Below, in pieces: positions 40,901-52,300 of a stretch of DNA of 64,000 nt. Both the position numbers and the translations under genes were made by a program. The notes under the pieces are model-generated. The model made no database searches. It was not told the DNA's origin and saw only the letters and a list, made by a program, of their open reading frames with translations. Every line of letters begins with the position of its first letter. Within the stretch, counting starts at the first letter, position 1. Source of the stretch: Ephydatia muelleri (Eukaryota; Porifera; Demospongiae; Spongillida; Spongillidae); the NCBI GenBank assembly GCA_013339895.1, contig JABACO010000004.1, positions 7,960,085 through 8,024,084 of the forward strand, written 5' to 3'.

Positions 40901-43310
40901 GATTGCATTGCTTATGATTAGCATTTTTGTTCAATGCAATAAAAATACATAAGCAGTGCATTGGAATTAAATTGCTGATGATATGCTTAGTTGAGCAATG
41001 TATTGAGATTGAATTGCTTATGATAAGCATAGTAGAGCAATGCAATAAAATTTCATCAGCAATGCATTAGAATTGAATTGCTTATGATATGTATAGTTGT
41101 GCAATGCAATAGAACTAAACAAGCATTGCATTGGAATTAAATTGCTTATGATAAGCATAGTTGTGCAATGTATTAGGATTGCATTGCTTATGATAAGCAT
41201 AGTTGTGCAATGAATTGGGATTGCATTGCCTATGATAAGCATAGTTGTTTAATGTATAGGCTTACGTTAAGCATAGTTGTGCAATGTACTGGGATTGCAT
41301 TGCGTATGATAAGCATAGTTGTGCAATGAATTGGGATTGCATTGCCTATGATAAGCATAGTTGTTTAATGTATAGGCTTACGTTAAGCATAGTTGTGCAA
41401 TGTATTGGGATTGCATTGCTAATGATAAGCATAGTTGTGCAATGCTATTGACTTAAATCAGCAATGCATTAGAATTGAATTGCTTATGATAAGCATAGTA
41501 ATGCAATGCAATAGAACTATTTAAGCAATGCATTGGAAAGAAATTGCTGATTTTATGCATAGTTGTGCAATGTATTGGGATGCATTGCTTATGATTAGCA
41601 TAATTATGCAATGCAATAAAGATAAATAAGCAATGCATGGGAATTAAATTGCTGATGATAAGCATAGTTGAGCAATGTATTGAGATTGAATTGCTTATGA
41701 TAAGCAAAGTAGAGCAATTCAATAAAATTAAGTCAGCAATGCATTAGAATTGAATTGCTTATGATAAGCATAGTTGTGCAATGCAATAGAATTTAATATG
41801 CATTGCATTGTAATTAATTTGCTTATGATAAGCATTGTTGTGCAATGCATTGGGATGGATAAGCATAGTTGTGCAATGTATAGGGATTGCATTGCTTATG
41901 ATAAGCTGAGTTGTGCAATGTATTGGGATTGCATTGCTAATGATAAACATAATTGTGCAATGCATTGGGATGCATTGCTTATGATAAGCATAATTGTGCA
42001 ATACTATATAAGCAATTGATTGGAATTATTCCTGATGATAAGCATAGTTGTGCAATGTATTGGGATTGAATTTCATAGTTGAGCAATGCAATAGAATTGA
42101 ATCAGCAATGCATTGGGATTGCATTGCTTATGATAGGCATAGTTGTGCAATGCCTTGCTTGGGATTGCATTGCTTATGATAAGCATAGTTGTGCAATGCC
42201 TTGCTTGGGACTGCATTGCTTATGATAAGCATCGTTGTGCAATGCATTCGGATTGGATAAACATAGTTGCGCATATGTAATATAAGCAGTATTATGTGCA
42301 ATGCATTGGGATTGGATAAACTTAGTTACGCAATAATATTATAATATAAACAGCATCATGTGCAATGCATTGGGATTGTATTGCATATGATAAGCTTAGT
42401 TGTGCAATGCATTGGGATTGCATTGCTTATGATAAGCATTTTTGATCAATGCAATAAAAATACATAAGCAGTGCATTGAAATTACATTGCTGATGATAAG
42501 CTTAGTTGAGCAATGTATTGAGATTGAATTGCATATGATAAGCATAGTTGTGCAATGCAATAGAAATATATAATAAAATGCATTGGAATTAAATTGCTTA
42601 TGATGAGCATAATTGTCCAATGTATTGGGATACTATTGGTTATGATAAGCATAGTAGTGCAATGCAACAATATTAAATCATAAAAGCATTGGAATTAAAT
42701 TGCTTATGATAATCATTTGTGCAATGCATTGGTATTGCATTGTAATGATAAACTTAATTGTGCAGTGCATTGGAATTAAATTGCGTATGATGAGCATAAT
42801 TGTCCAATGCAATAGAGTTAAATAATTAATGCATTGGATTTCATTGCTTATGATAAGCATAGTTGTGCAATGCAGTGGAATTAAATTGCTTATGATAAGC
42901 ATAGTTGTGCAATGCATTGGGATTGCATTGCTTATGATAATTGATGAGCAGAGTTGTGCAATGCATTTGGATTGCATTGCTTATGATAAGCATAGTTGTG
43001 CAATGCATTGGGATAGCATTGTTATTAATTGTGCAATGCATTGGGATTGCATTACTTATGATAAACATAGTTACGCAATGCATTATAATTAAATAAGCAT
43101 CGCGTGCAATGCATTTGGATTGCATTACTTATGATTAGCATAGTTGGGCAATGCAATAGAATTAAATAAGCAATGCATTGGAATGAAATTGTTTATAATA
43201 AGCATAGTTTTGCAATGCATTGGGATTGCATTTCTATTGATAAATATAGTTGCGCAATGCATTGTAATTAAATAAACGTCATGTGCAATGCATTGTGATT
43301 GCATTGCTTA
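34966..43310 (+). repeat. 42-bp satellite, second forward block
   Basis: Forward orientation resumes near 34966. Variants specific to the preceding inverted block occur here in mirror orientation; for example the complement of the TTATGTTGTGCATTGCATTG marker is at about 37329-37360. A local duplication containing TATAGGCTTACGTTAAGC lies at about 41230-41390, and a short repeated unit ending GCAATGCCTTGCTTGGGA at 42130-42210. Ends at the LINE tail. Confidence 0.9.
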
Positions 43311-44258
43311 TTGATTTGATTGATTGATTGATTGATTTACAGGTACAAAAAGTATACTGAGGTAAATAATGGCGTGTACATGCACTTCTATATTCCCTGC
43401 TAGAAATGATACACTTTACAAAAACTTGATAAGTCAATTTTAGACAGTCGTGACTTGAATGCATCGAGACTTGTAGCTTCAATAACATTAGATGGCAATG
43501 AGTTTCACGTTTTATAACTCGTTGCGAGAAAAAATTATACCTACTACTGTAGACTGACAAACTACCAACGGGTTTCAATTGAAGGGAGTGACCCCCCCCC
43601 TCGTAGATTGTGGTAGTTGAAGTCAATGAGAAAAAAATCTTCCATGGGTAAATCTACCAGCTTATACACATTCTTGTAGCACTGCACAAGGTCACAATAC
43701 TCCCTTCTGTATTCCAGTGACCGAAGATTCAAATTTTGCAGTCGTATAGAATAACACAGATGAGAAAGCCCAACTCTCTTACAAAGGGCACGAGTGAAGT
43801 AACACTGCACTCTTTCTACACACTTAATATCAGAAATAAGCCAGCGATTCCAGACAGGAGACTTGTACTCCAGTATGGGACGATCATACATTTTGTAGGC
43901 TAGGATCAAGATGGATACATCAGAAGTTAGAAAACCTTTCATCAACAACGAAAGACGGCTGAAAGCCATCGCAGCTATATGAGAACACTGGACACTTGGT
44001 TTGAGGTCAGAAGCAAAAACAACACCAAGATCAGTGACACGATTTACACGTGGCAGAATACTATCACCTAGTATGTATTGGGGAAATGGGATATTTGGAT
44101 TTCCAAAGCAAATGTATTTACATTTGTGATAAGCGACAGTAAGTTGCCAATTTTTTTTTCAATCACAAAAAGATGACAAGCTATCTGTAATTACAGGAGA
44201 TTGATGGACTGAATTAGTACATTAAAATTTTGTGTCATCTGCAAAAATATTTGTTTCT
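43311..44258 (-). mobile_element. 5'-truncated, frameshifted non-LTR retrotransposon (LINE) inside satellite
   Basis: Minus strand, reading from 44258 down. The first bases encode NIFADDTKF, the reverse-transcriptase catalytic FADD box; a frame break follows. Further on are WQLTVAYHKCKYICFGNP-like residues, YILGDSILPRVNRVTDLGVV and SDLKPS. The ORF at 43969-43562 (AYKMYDRPILEYKSPVWNRW, VERVQCYFTRALC, NLRSLEYRREYCDLVQCYKN) is the conserved C-terminal part of CR1/L2/jockey-type polymerases. A G-run (C-run on plus, about 43590-43600) breaks the frame again before the typical NSLPSNVIEATSLDAFKSRL end. The 3' end is a (TCAA)n tail at 43311-43337. It lacks the endonuclease and most of the polymerase, so it is dead. 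Satellite monomers abut both ends. Confidence 0.88.
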
Positions 44259-44750
44259 TTTAATTATACAAAGCATTAGAATTAAATTGTTTATGATAAG
44301 CATAGTAATGCAATGCATTGGGATTGCATTGCTTATGATTAACATAGTTGCGCCATGCATTATAATTAAATAAGCATCATGTGCTATGCATTGGGATTGT
44401 ATTGCTTATGATAAGCTTAATAATACAAAGCATTGGAATTAAATTGTTTATGATTAGCGTAGTAATGCAATGCATTGTGATTGCATTGCTTATGATACGC
44501 TTAGTTGTGCAATGCATTGAAATTAAATTGTTCATTGGGATTGCATTGCTTATGATAAGCATAGTTGTGCAATGCATTGGGATTGCATTACTTATGATAA
44601 ACATAGTTGCGCAATGCATTATAATTAAATAGCATCGTGTGCAATGCATTGGGATTGCATTGCTTACGATAAGCTTAATTATACAAAGCATTGGAATTAA
44701 ATAGTTTATGATGAGCATAGTAATGCAATGCATTGGGGTTGCATTGCTTA
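44259..44750 (+). repeat. 42-bp satellite, right remnant beyond the LINE
   Basis: About ten forward monomers, several of the variant with TAATTATACAAAGCATTGG also seen near 10560. They run without a gap into the ~130-bp repeats near 44750. Confidence 0.9.
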
Positions 44751-45785
44751 CACAACTATGTAGGAATGAACTTGCAATAATTTTAAAGTAATTCAGAAAA
44801 TCGATCTTTTGATACACACAATTATGCAATATTGCTTATCATAATCAATCGTTATGCAATAGGTAACTAATTTTTGCAGAACCCCTATAACTATGTAAGA
44901 ATGTACTTGCAATCAGTGCAATGTAATCTTGAAACACCTATCTCATGATAAACACAATTGCGCAACATTGCTTATCATAAGCAATCGTTGTGCAAATAGG
45001 AAATGGATTTTGCACAACACTTATACATATGTACGAATGTACATGCAATCATTGCAATGTAATTCTGAAACACCCATCTCATAATAAACACAATTGTGCA
45101 ATATATTGTCATAAACAATCATTGTGCAAATAGGTAACTGATTTTTGTACAAGACTTATTACTATGCGGGAATGAATATGCAATCATTTTAATGTAATTT
45201 CATCTTTTGATAAACACAATTGTGCAATATTGCTTAAGAATGTACTTGCAATTATTGCAATGCTATTCTGAACTACCCATCTCATGATCAACACAATTGT
45301 GCAATATTGCTTATCATAAGCAATCATTGTGCTAATTTTTGCACAACACTTATAACCATGTAAGAATGTACTTGCAATTATTGCAATGCTATTCTGAACT
45401 ACCCATCTCATGATCAACACAATTGTGCAATATTGCTTATCATAAGCATCATTGTGCAAATAGGTAAATGAGTTTTGCACAACACTTATAACCATGTAAG
45501 AATGTACTTGCAATCATTACAATGCTATTCTGAACTCCCCATCTCATTAAAATCACAGTTGTGCAATATTGCTTATCATGAGCAATCATTAACTGATTGT
45601 TGCACTACACAGATAACCATATGGAAATATACATGCAATCATTGCAATGCTATTCTGAACTATGCATCTCTTGAAATCACAGTTGTGCAATATTAGCAAT
45701 CGTTAATTGATTGACGCACTACACTTACAACCACATGGGAATATACTTGTAATCATTGCAATGCTATTCTGAACTACCCATTTAT
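44751..45785 (+). repeat. ~130-bp tandem repeat block, forward orientation (right flank)
   Basis: Seven or eight copies of the unit found at 8461-9903, same orientation and same landmarks (ATGTACTTGCAATCATTGCA, AACACAATTGTGCAATATTG, GCTTATCATAAGCAATC). The satellite core is therefore bracketed on both sides by this repeat family in the same orientation. Confidence 0.85.
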
Positions 45786-46080
45786 TGATAATACATGAGA
45801 TTTACGGAAGGCTTAACACCTGCCTCATGAGATCCATTTCTTCGGTTATCCTCACCAGGATTGTGCCCTCATGAATTGTTATGTTTATGTAATTGTGCGT
45901 CAGTGTATTTTATATTGCATATCTTTTGAATTGCCATGTATACTTATGATACAGTACTATATTATTAATACAGTTATGCAAAATTGTTTAACATGAGCAA
46001 TTATTGTGCACATAGGTCACTGATTGTTTCACTCAGTAATAACCATGTGAGAATATACAATTGAAATGCTATTCAGTATG
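45786..46080. other. Unique spacer at the centre of an inverted repeat arrangement
   Basis: About 200-290 bp lacking the repeat landmarks (contains GGCTTAACACCTGCCTCATG and TTCGGTTATCCTCACCAGG). It separates forward ~130-bp repeats on the left from inverted ones on the right. No gene or RNA was recognised. Confidence 0.6.
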
Positions 46081-48890
46081 CAAATTTCATAATCAAGACA
46101 GTTGTGCTATATTGCTTATCGCAAGCAATATTTGTTCAAATAAGTCGCGCACTACCCATCTTACTGTAGTGACCTATTTGCACAACAATTGCTTATGTTA
46201 AACAATTTTGCATAACTGTGTTTATCAAGAGATGGATAGTGCAGAAAAGCATTGCAATGATTGCAAGTACAATCTTACATGGTTTTCAGTGTTGCGCAAA
46301 AATCAGTTACCTATTTGCACAACGATACACAATATTGCACAACTTTGTTTATCATGAGATGGGAAGTTTAGAATAGCATTGCAATCATTGCAAGTACATT
46401 CTTACATGGTTATAAGTGCTGTGCAAAAATCTGTTACCTATCTGCACGATTGCTTAAGAAAAGCAATGTTGCACAACTGTGTTTATCATGACATGTGTTG
46501 TTCAGAATAGCAATGCAATGATTGCAAGTATATTCCCATATGGTTATCTGTGTAGTGCAACAATCAGTTACCTATTTGTACCACGATTGCTTGTGAAAAG
46601 TCATATTGCATAACTGTGTTTATCATGAGATGGGTAGTGCAGACTAGCATTGCAATGATTGAAAGCATATTCTAACATAGTTATAATACAACAATCAGTG
46701 ACTTATTTGAGCAACGATTGCTTGTGTTTATCATGAGATTTGTGTACCGAATAGCATTTCAATTATTGCAAGCATATTCTCATATGGTTATTACTTTGTG
46801 AACCAATCAGTGACCTATTGCACAACAATTGCTTATGTTAAACAATTTGGCATAACTGTGTTTATCAATAGATGGATGATAGTACAGAAAAGTGTTGCAA
46901 TGATTGCAAGTACATTCTTACATGGTTGTCAGTGTTACGCAAAAATCCTTTACCTATTGCACAACGATTGCTCATGATAAGCTAAATTGCACAATTGTTC
47001 TTATGATGAGATGAGTAGGCAGAATGGCATTGCAATGATTGCAAGTACGTTCTAACATAGTTATAAGTGTTTTGCAAACATTTGCACAACGATTGCTTGA
47101 TAAGTAATGTTGCACAACTGTGATTTTCATGAGATGGGAAGTTCTGAATAGCATTGCAAGTATATTCCGTATGGTTTTTAATGTAGTACAAAAATCACAA
47201 TCAGCAATATTGCAAACTGTGTTTATCATGAAATTTGTTTACCGAATAGAATGCAAATATATTATCATACGGTTATTACTGTAGTGAGATATTCAGTGAC
47301 CTATTAGGAAAAGAATTGTTTATGATAAACAATTTTGCATAACTGTATTCATCAAGAGATGGATAGTGACAAATAGCATTGCAATGTTTGCAAGTACATT
47401 TTTTATTGGTTTTCAGCTTTGTGCAAAAATCAGTTACCTATTTGAACTTTGTTCATCATGAGAGGGGAAGTTCAGAGTGCAATGATTGCAAGTACATTTT
47501 TACATGGTTGTAAGTGTTGTGCAAAAATTAGTTACCATTTGCAGCACAATGATTGCTTATGATAAGCAATATTGCACAAACATCAGTTACCTATTTACAC
47601 TACGATTGCTTATGATAAGCAATATTGCACAGCTTTGTTTATCATGAGATGAGAAGTTCACAATAGCATTGCAATTATTGCAACTACACTCTTACATGGT
47701 TATAGTGTTGTGCAACAATCGGTTACGTATTTGATCAACGATTGCTTCCGATAAGCAAAATATTGATCATGACGTGTTCAGAATAGCAGAATAGCAATGC
47801 AATGATTGCAAGTATATTCCCATGTGGTTTGCTGCATAGTGCAACAATCAGTTACCTATTTGTACCACGATTCTTATGATAAGCAATATTGCACAACTGT
47901 GTTTATCAAAGATGGGTAGTTTTGAATAGCATTGCAATGATTACAAGTATGATCCCAAGTGTAGTGCATGATCAGTTAACAATTGTTTATGATAAGTAAT
48001 ATTGCACAACTGTGATTTTCATGAGATGGGTAGTGCAGATTAGCAATGCAATGATTTCAAGTATATTGTTAGATGGTTATCAGTGTATTGAAACAATTAG
48101 TACCTTTAAGCACAACAATTGCTAAGGATGAGCAATATTATCCAATTGTGTTTATCATGAGTTGGGTGTAATTCAGAATAGCATTGCGATTACATTGTTA
48201 TATATAGTTACAAGTGTGTTGTGCAAGAATTAGTTACCTATTGCACAATGATTGCTTAGAATAAACAATATTGCACAACTTTGTTTATCATGAGATAAGT
48301 ATTGCAATAATTGCAAGTATATTCTTACATGGTTATAAGTGTTGCGCAAAAATCAGTTTCCTTTTTCCACAATGATTGCTTATGATAAGCAATATTGCAC
48401 AATTGTATGAGATGGGTGTTTCAGAATTACATTGCAACAATTGCAAGTACATTCTTACATAGTTCTAAATGTTGCGCAACAATCAGTTTACTATTTGCAC
48501 TACAATTGCTTATGATAAGCAATATTGCACAATTGTGTCTATCAAGAGATCGATAATTCAGAATTACATTAAAATGATTGCAAAGTTCATTCCTACATAG
48601 TTATAAGTGTTGTGTAAAAATCAGTACCTATTTGCACAACGATTGCTTATGATAAGCAATATTTCAGAATTGTGTTTATCAAGAGATGGGTATTATAGAA
48701 TAGCATTGCAGTGATTGCAAGTAATACAATAATCAGTTACCTATTTGCACAACGTATGCTTATGATACATGGTTATAAGTGTTGTGCAAAAATTAGCACA
48801 ATGATTGCTTATGATAAGCAATATTGCACAATTGTGTTTATCATGAGATAGGTAGTGCAGAATAACAATGCAATGATTATGAGTGGGTTA
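46081..48890 (-). repeat. ~130-bp tandem repeat block, inverted orientation
   Basis: Some twenty diverged copies in reverse complement: AACGATTGCTTATGATAAGC, AATATTGCACAACTGTGTTT, ATCATGAGATGGGTAGT, GCATTGCAATGATTGCAAGT, ATTCTTACATGGTTATAAGT. Divergence and internal deletions are greater than in the 42-bp core. The block fades out near 48890. Confidence 0.85.
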
Positions 48891-49382
48891 TCAATGTATT
48901 GTTGTAAGCATCTCTCACATGATTAACTGTAATCATGGGTGTTAATTTGATTGAGCAGTATAAGTAATCATTGTGCAAAACAATATCTTAGTGCTGCCAG
49001 TCAGAATAATATACTTGCATTTAATTGTGCATTCCCCCATCTAATGATAGCACATTGTTACTTATGAGTAATCATATGCTTGCCATTGTTGGCTAGTAAT
49101 TTCGCAGTACACATCTTGCAATAAACAGTTTTGTGCATTGCTGCTTATTATAAACAATCGTCTCAGCTTGTCAAAGATAAGCTCTGCATTTCTATGTAAA
49201 CCATGAATGCAATCATATGAATCATTGAGCCAAATATGCAAATGCAAGTTTTCAATGGCATAGTAAATTTGCTTGGTGATTAGTGAATAAAATATTTATT
49301 GGAATGAATATTATTAGCACACATGAAACACAGACAGTTATTACAAATAACCACAGAAAAGTAACGTTAGGTACAAGTCAAA
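48891..49382. other. Intergenic region between repeat domain and INCENP 3' end
   Basis: A few degenerate TTGTGCA / TTATTATAAAC fragments of the repeat family reach about 49165. The remainder is the INCENP 3' untranslated region. No gene seen. Confidence 0.55.
49295..49300 (-). terminator. INCENP polyadenylation signal
   Basis: AATAAA on the minus strand, 83 bp past the INCENP stop codon (TAG at 49385-49383). This is the first such hexamer after the stop. Confidence 0.6.
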
Positions 49383-52300
49383 CTACTTTAATAAAGGTGA
49401 ATTCCATTTTGCAGAACTGGATCGTACAAAAAAACACTTTCTCTTTGTTTTAAAAATCTTCTCTAATTCTGGAGTGTGCAAAAGCTGTTTGGGAGGGAAA
49501 ATACTTTCAACACTGACTTCATTGGTAGCTATTGAGTTTTCCTGATTCTCCATCCACTTATTCAGTTTGGTTTGGTGTGCCCATTCAGGAATGGGTTTCT
49601 TAGGACTACACTCTTCATCTGTTGAGTCTCCACTGCTTAAGTCACCAATACTGTAATTTTCATACTCAGTAATGGCATCTGCGGGAGTCATGGTATAGGA
49701 AGCTGCTGCTGCATTTTTCGCACTTTGAATGGGAGTTGGAGCTGTCAAGGATGCATGTTGGGACACACCCAGCTCTTTTTCACCTCGATCATTTGGTGCC
49801 AGCACAATTTCAAAAGGTAACTTTTTGTTATTGCTCAAAGGTTTTTTAACTATGTCACTAGCAAATAACTTTTCAATTCTTATTCTTTCCTGCTCTTTCT
49901 TTGCTTCTTCCAATTCAAGTTGTGCTTGTGCCTCTAGCAGCTTTGTTGCTTCAATTCTTACTCTGACGTCATGCTCCTGCTTTGCATTTCCAAAGGTATT
50001 CTTTTCCATTATACCTTTAGTTTGTTTCTCCTTTATTTTCTCTACTTTTTTCTGCTTCTTTTCCTCCCCAGGCAATTCTGGATGCACCTCCTCTGCTTTC
50101 TTAAGTTCCTGAAGCTTTTTGGCTTTTAGTTCCTCTTCTTGTTTTTTACGTGTCTCTGCAGCTAGCTGACGTTCCAATACCTTACGATGCAAGTCTTGAG
50201 TCTTTTGTTGTATCAAATACTGTTTTTTCATGTGGACATCTTGTAACTTTTGTTCTTGGCCCTTCTTCTTTTCGTCCTCTTCTCTGCGAAGAGCTGCATT
50301 TTTCTCCATCACTTTCTTTGCCCTTTCTTCACGTTTCCTATAAAATTCATGTAATTGTAAAATACAATGTTGCAATTCGGTCCATCTAGATCAACTTAAA
50401 ATTGCAACTAACACTTCATGTTAACTTTATTTATTTACAATTATGGATGACATATATATCTTGCGTCAATCCAGCTGAGATCAGTAAAAAATGGACAGTG
50501 TATATATTTATCATCCTCAAAACTGAATAGGACCCGTGCTTATTAATTTAATTTTTTTATTCCAGGGTTAATTCATATATATTTTTGCCACCCTTTTAGT
50601 ATCATTATCTACTTTGGACATATCTTTTTCCTATATGCTCACCCCACAGGAACATTACGATAGCAGAAATTACAGAACGATCCTGCCAGACCTCTTCGTG
50701 CAGAAGACAAGAATATATATATAATAACAGGGAGTACCTCTGGAACACATTTTATACACGCTCTCGTTAACTCATGTTCCTTGAAAGGACATATTCTTTA
50801 AAACCACACAAATATTCATCTTGCTGAGAAAACTAATTATCTGTGCTGAATACGTAACAGAATATCTTGGTGGGAAACCCATTCTCTGGGCTGAATGATT
50901 AGCAGCCATTGTTTTCCAACCTTACAACTGTTTGTTTCTTCAGGCAGTTGCCACCTCTGGGTACAATGAAAAAACAGTGATCTCTATCCTTATGTAGTTA
51001 TGACTCTAGCTGTGTCTTAAACAGACAGTTGTAAACAATGGTTGCCAGCCATTTGAATAGCTCAGACCCAGTACTGAGAATAATTCTCCAAGAACTGATA
51101 TGTGTTGGGCTAACTACATCTATGGTAAACATTTGGTCAGAATAGTATTTAAATATCTTTGGATAATCCATACTCCATAATCAATTCATACCAGATCCAA
51201 ACAGGAAAACAGAACGCTCCACGAACACATACAAAAGTTGTCAGAAAATTCTTTTCTTTGACTTTGGAGATCCCCTTCTTTTTGACCTGATGTACCTTTT
51301 TACCCACTACCCTCTATAAAATGTTTGAAACGTCCAAATAAAGCTCTACAAAAATCAACAATGGGTGCCATTCATTGGACCACCCTTCGCAAAGAAATCT
51401 TATTTATTTGCTATAAAACCCCCCCCCAAATGTACGGTAATTGTATTCACCTTTGACTCCACTAGTCAAGCTATTACTAATTTTAATCAATCTATTGTCT
51501 GATCCTTCTGTATGTAAGTCAAACAATGCCTAAGAAATACATCAGTCAATAAAAACCATAAACTATACCACTGAAGCAATTATACCCATAATGTAAAATT
51601 TTAGTTCAAATCTGAAGCGTTACGTGTTTTCTGCAGGTTTATTAGATAAGTACATGTATCTATCTATTCCCTTCTATTACCTGATCCTCTCCAAACGCTC
51701 CTGCTCTTTCTTTGCTTCTAGTTCCTTCTTTCGCTTTTCTTCCTCTTCTTGTTTCAACATTATCTTCTCCGCCAGTTTCTGCTTGCCCGCCTAAAATAGT
51801 ATTTTCCGATACATGGATGAAGAGAATGCAAATATCATGTACCAAGCCTAGCTAAGTTAAGTGTAGACAATCATATTAGGGACCATAAATGTTCAAAGCA
51901 TTTTAAACATAGTGTAGCAGCTGTAAACAGGTACATGTACCATTTTAGAAATCAGTAGCAGGCTTTTACGACTGCATTTAAGTACAGGAGGTAAAAAAAC
52001 ATTCCACCAGTCAAAATTTACTATTGTAAATTTGAACACGAGCACTTAACAACTACATGTATTGGATCATTCCACGGCAGATTACACATATATGTCCAAC
52101 ATGATTAAGAAGGTCACTATATTAAATTGCACGACCACACCCACAACTAATTAAGAAATATTAGATTTAAAAAGTTGTATGGCTATTGAAGTCAGCACTT
52201 ACTGCACACATGTTGCACACATAATCATTAAATTACAAATATACAGTTGTATACAAGCCCGCTTACATCAAAGTAGACTATGAGGTTTGGTTATGTTTAC

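Noticed and set aside
9904-44750. CRISPR-like array (regular short repeats)
   Set aside because: Units are contiguous with no unique spacers, the genome is eukaryotic with spliced genes, and no cas genes are present.
9846-44829. Dozens of overlapping ORFs of 60-205 codons on both strands
   Set aside because: They are products of the 42-bp satellite being a multiple of three and free of stops in four frames. They start and stop wherever indels fall, show no independent codon bias, and overlap one another on opposite strands.
49729-50389. Plus-strand ORFs of 127 and 79 codons opposite INCENP
   Set aside because: Shadows of the Lys/Glu-rich INCENP coding frame; they are Ser/Phe/Cys-rich, as expected from the complement of AAR/GAR codons.
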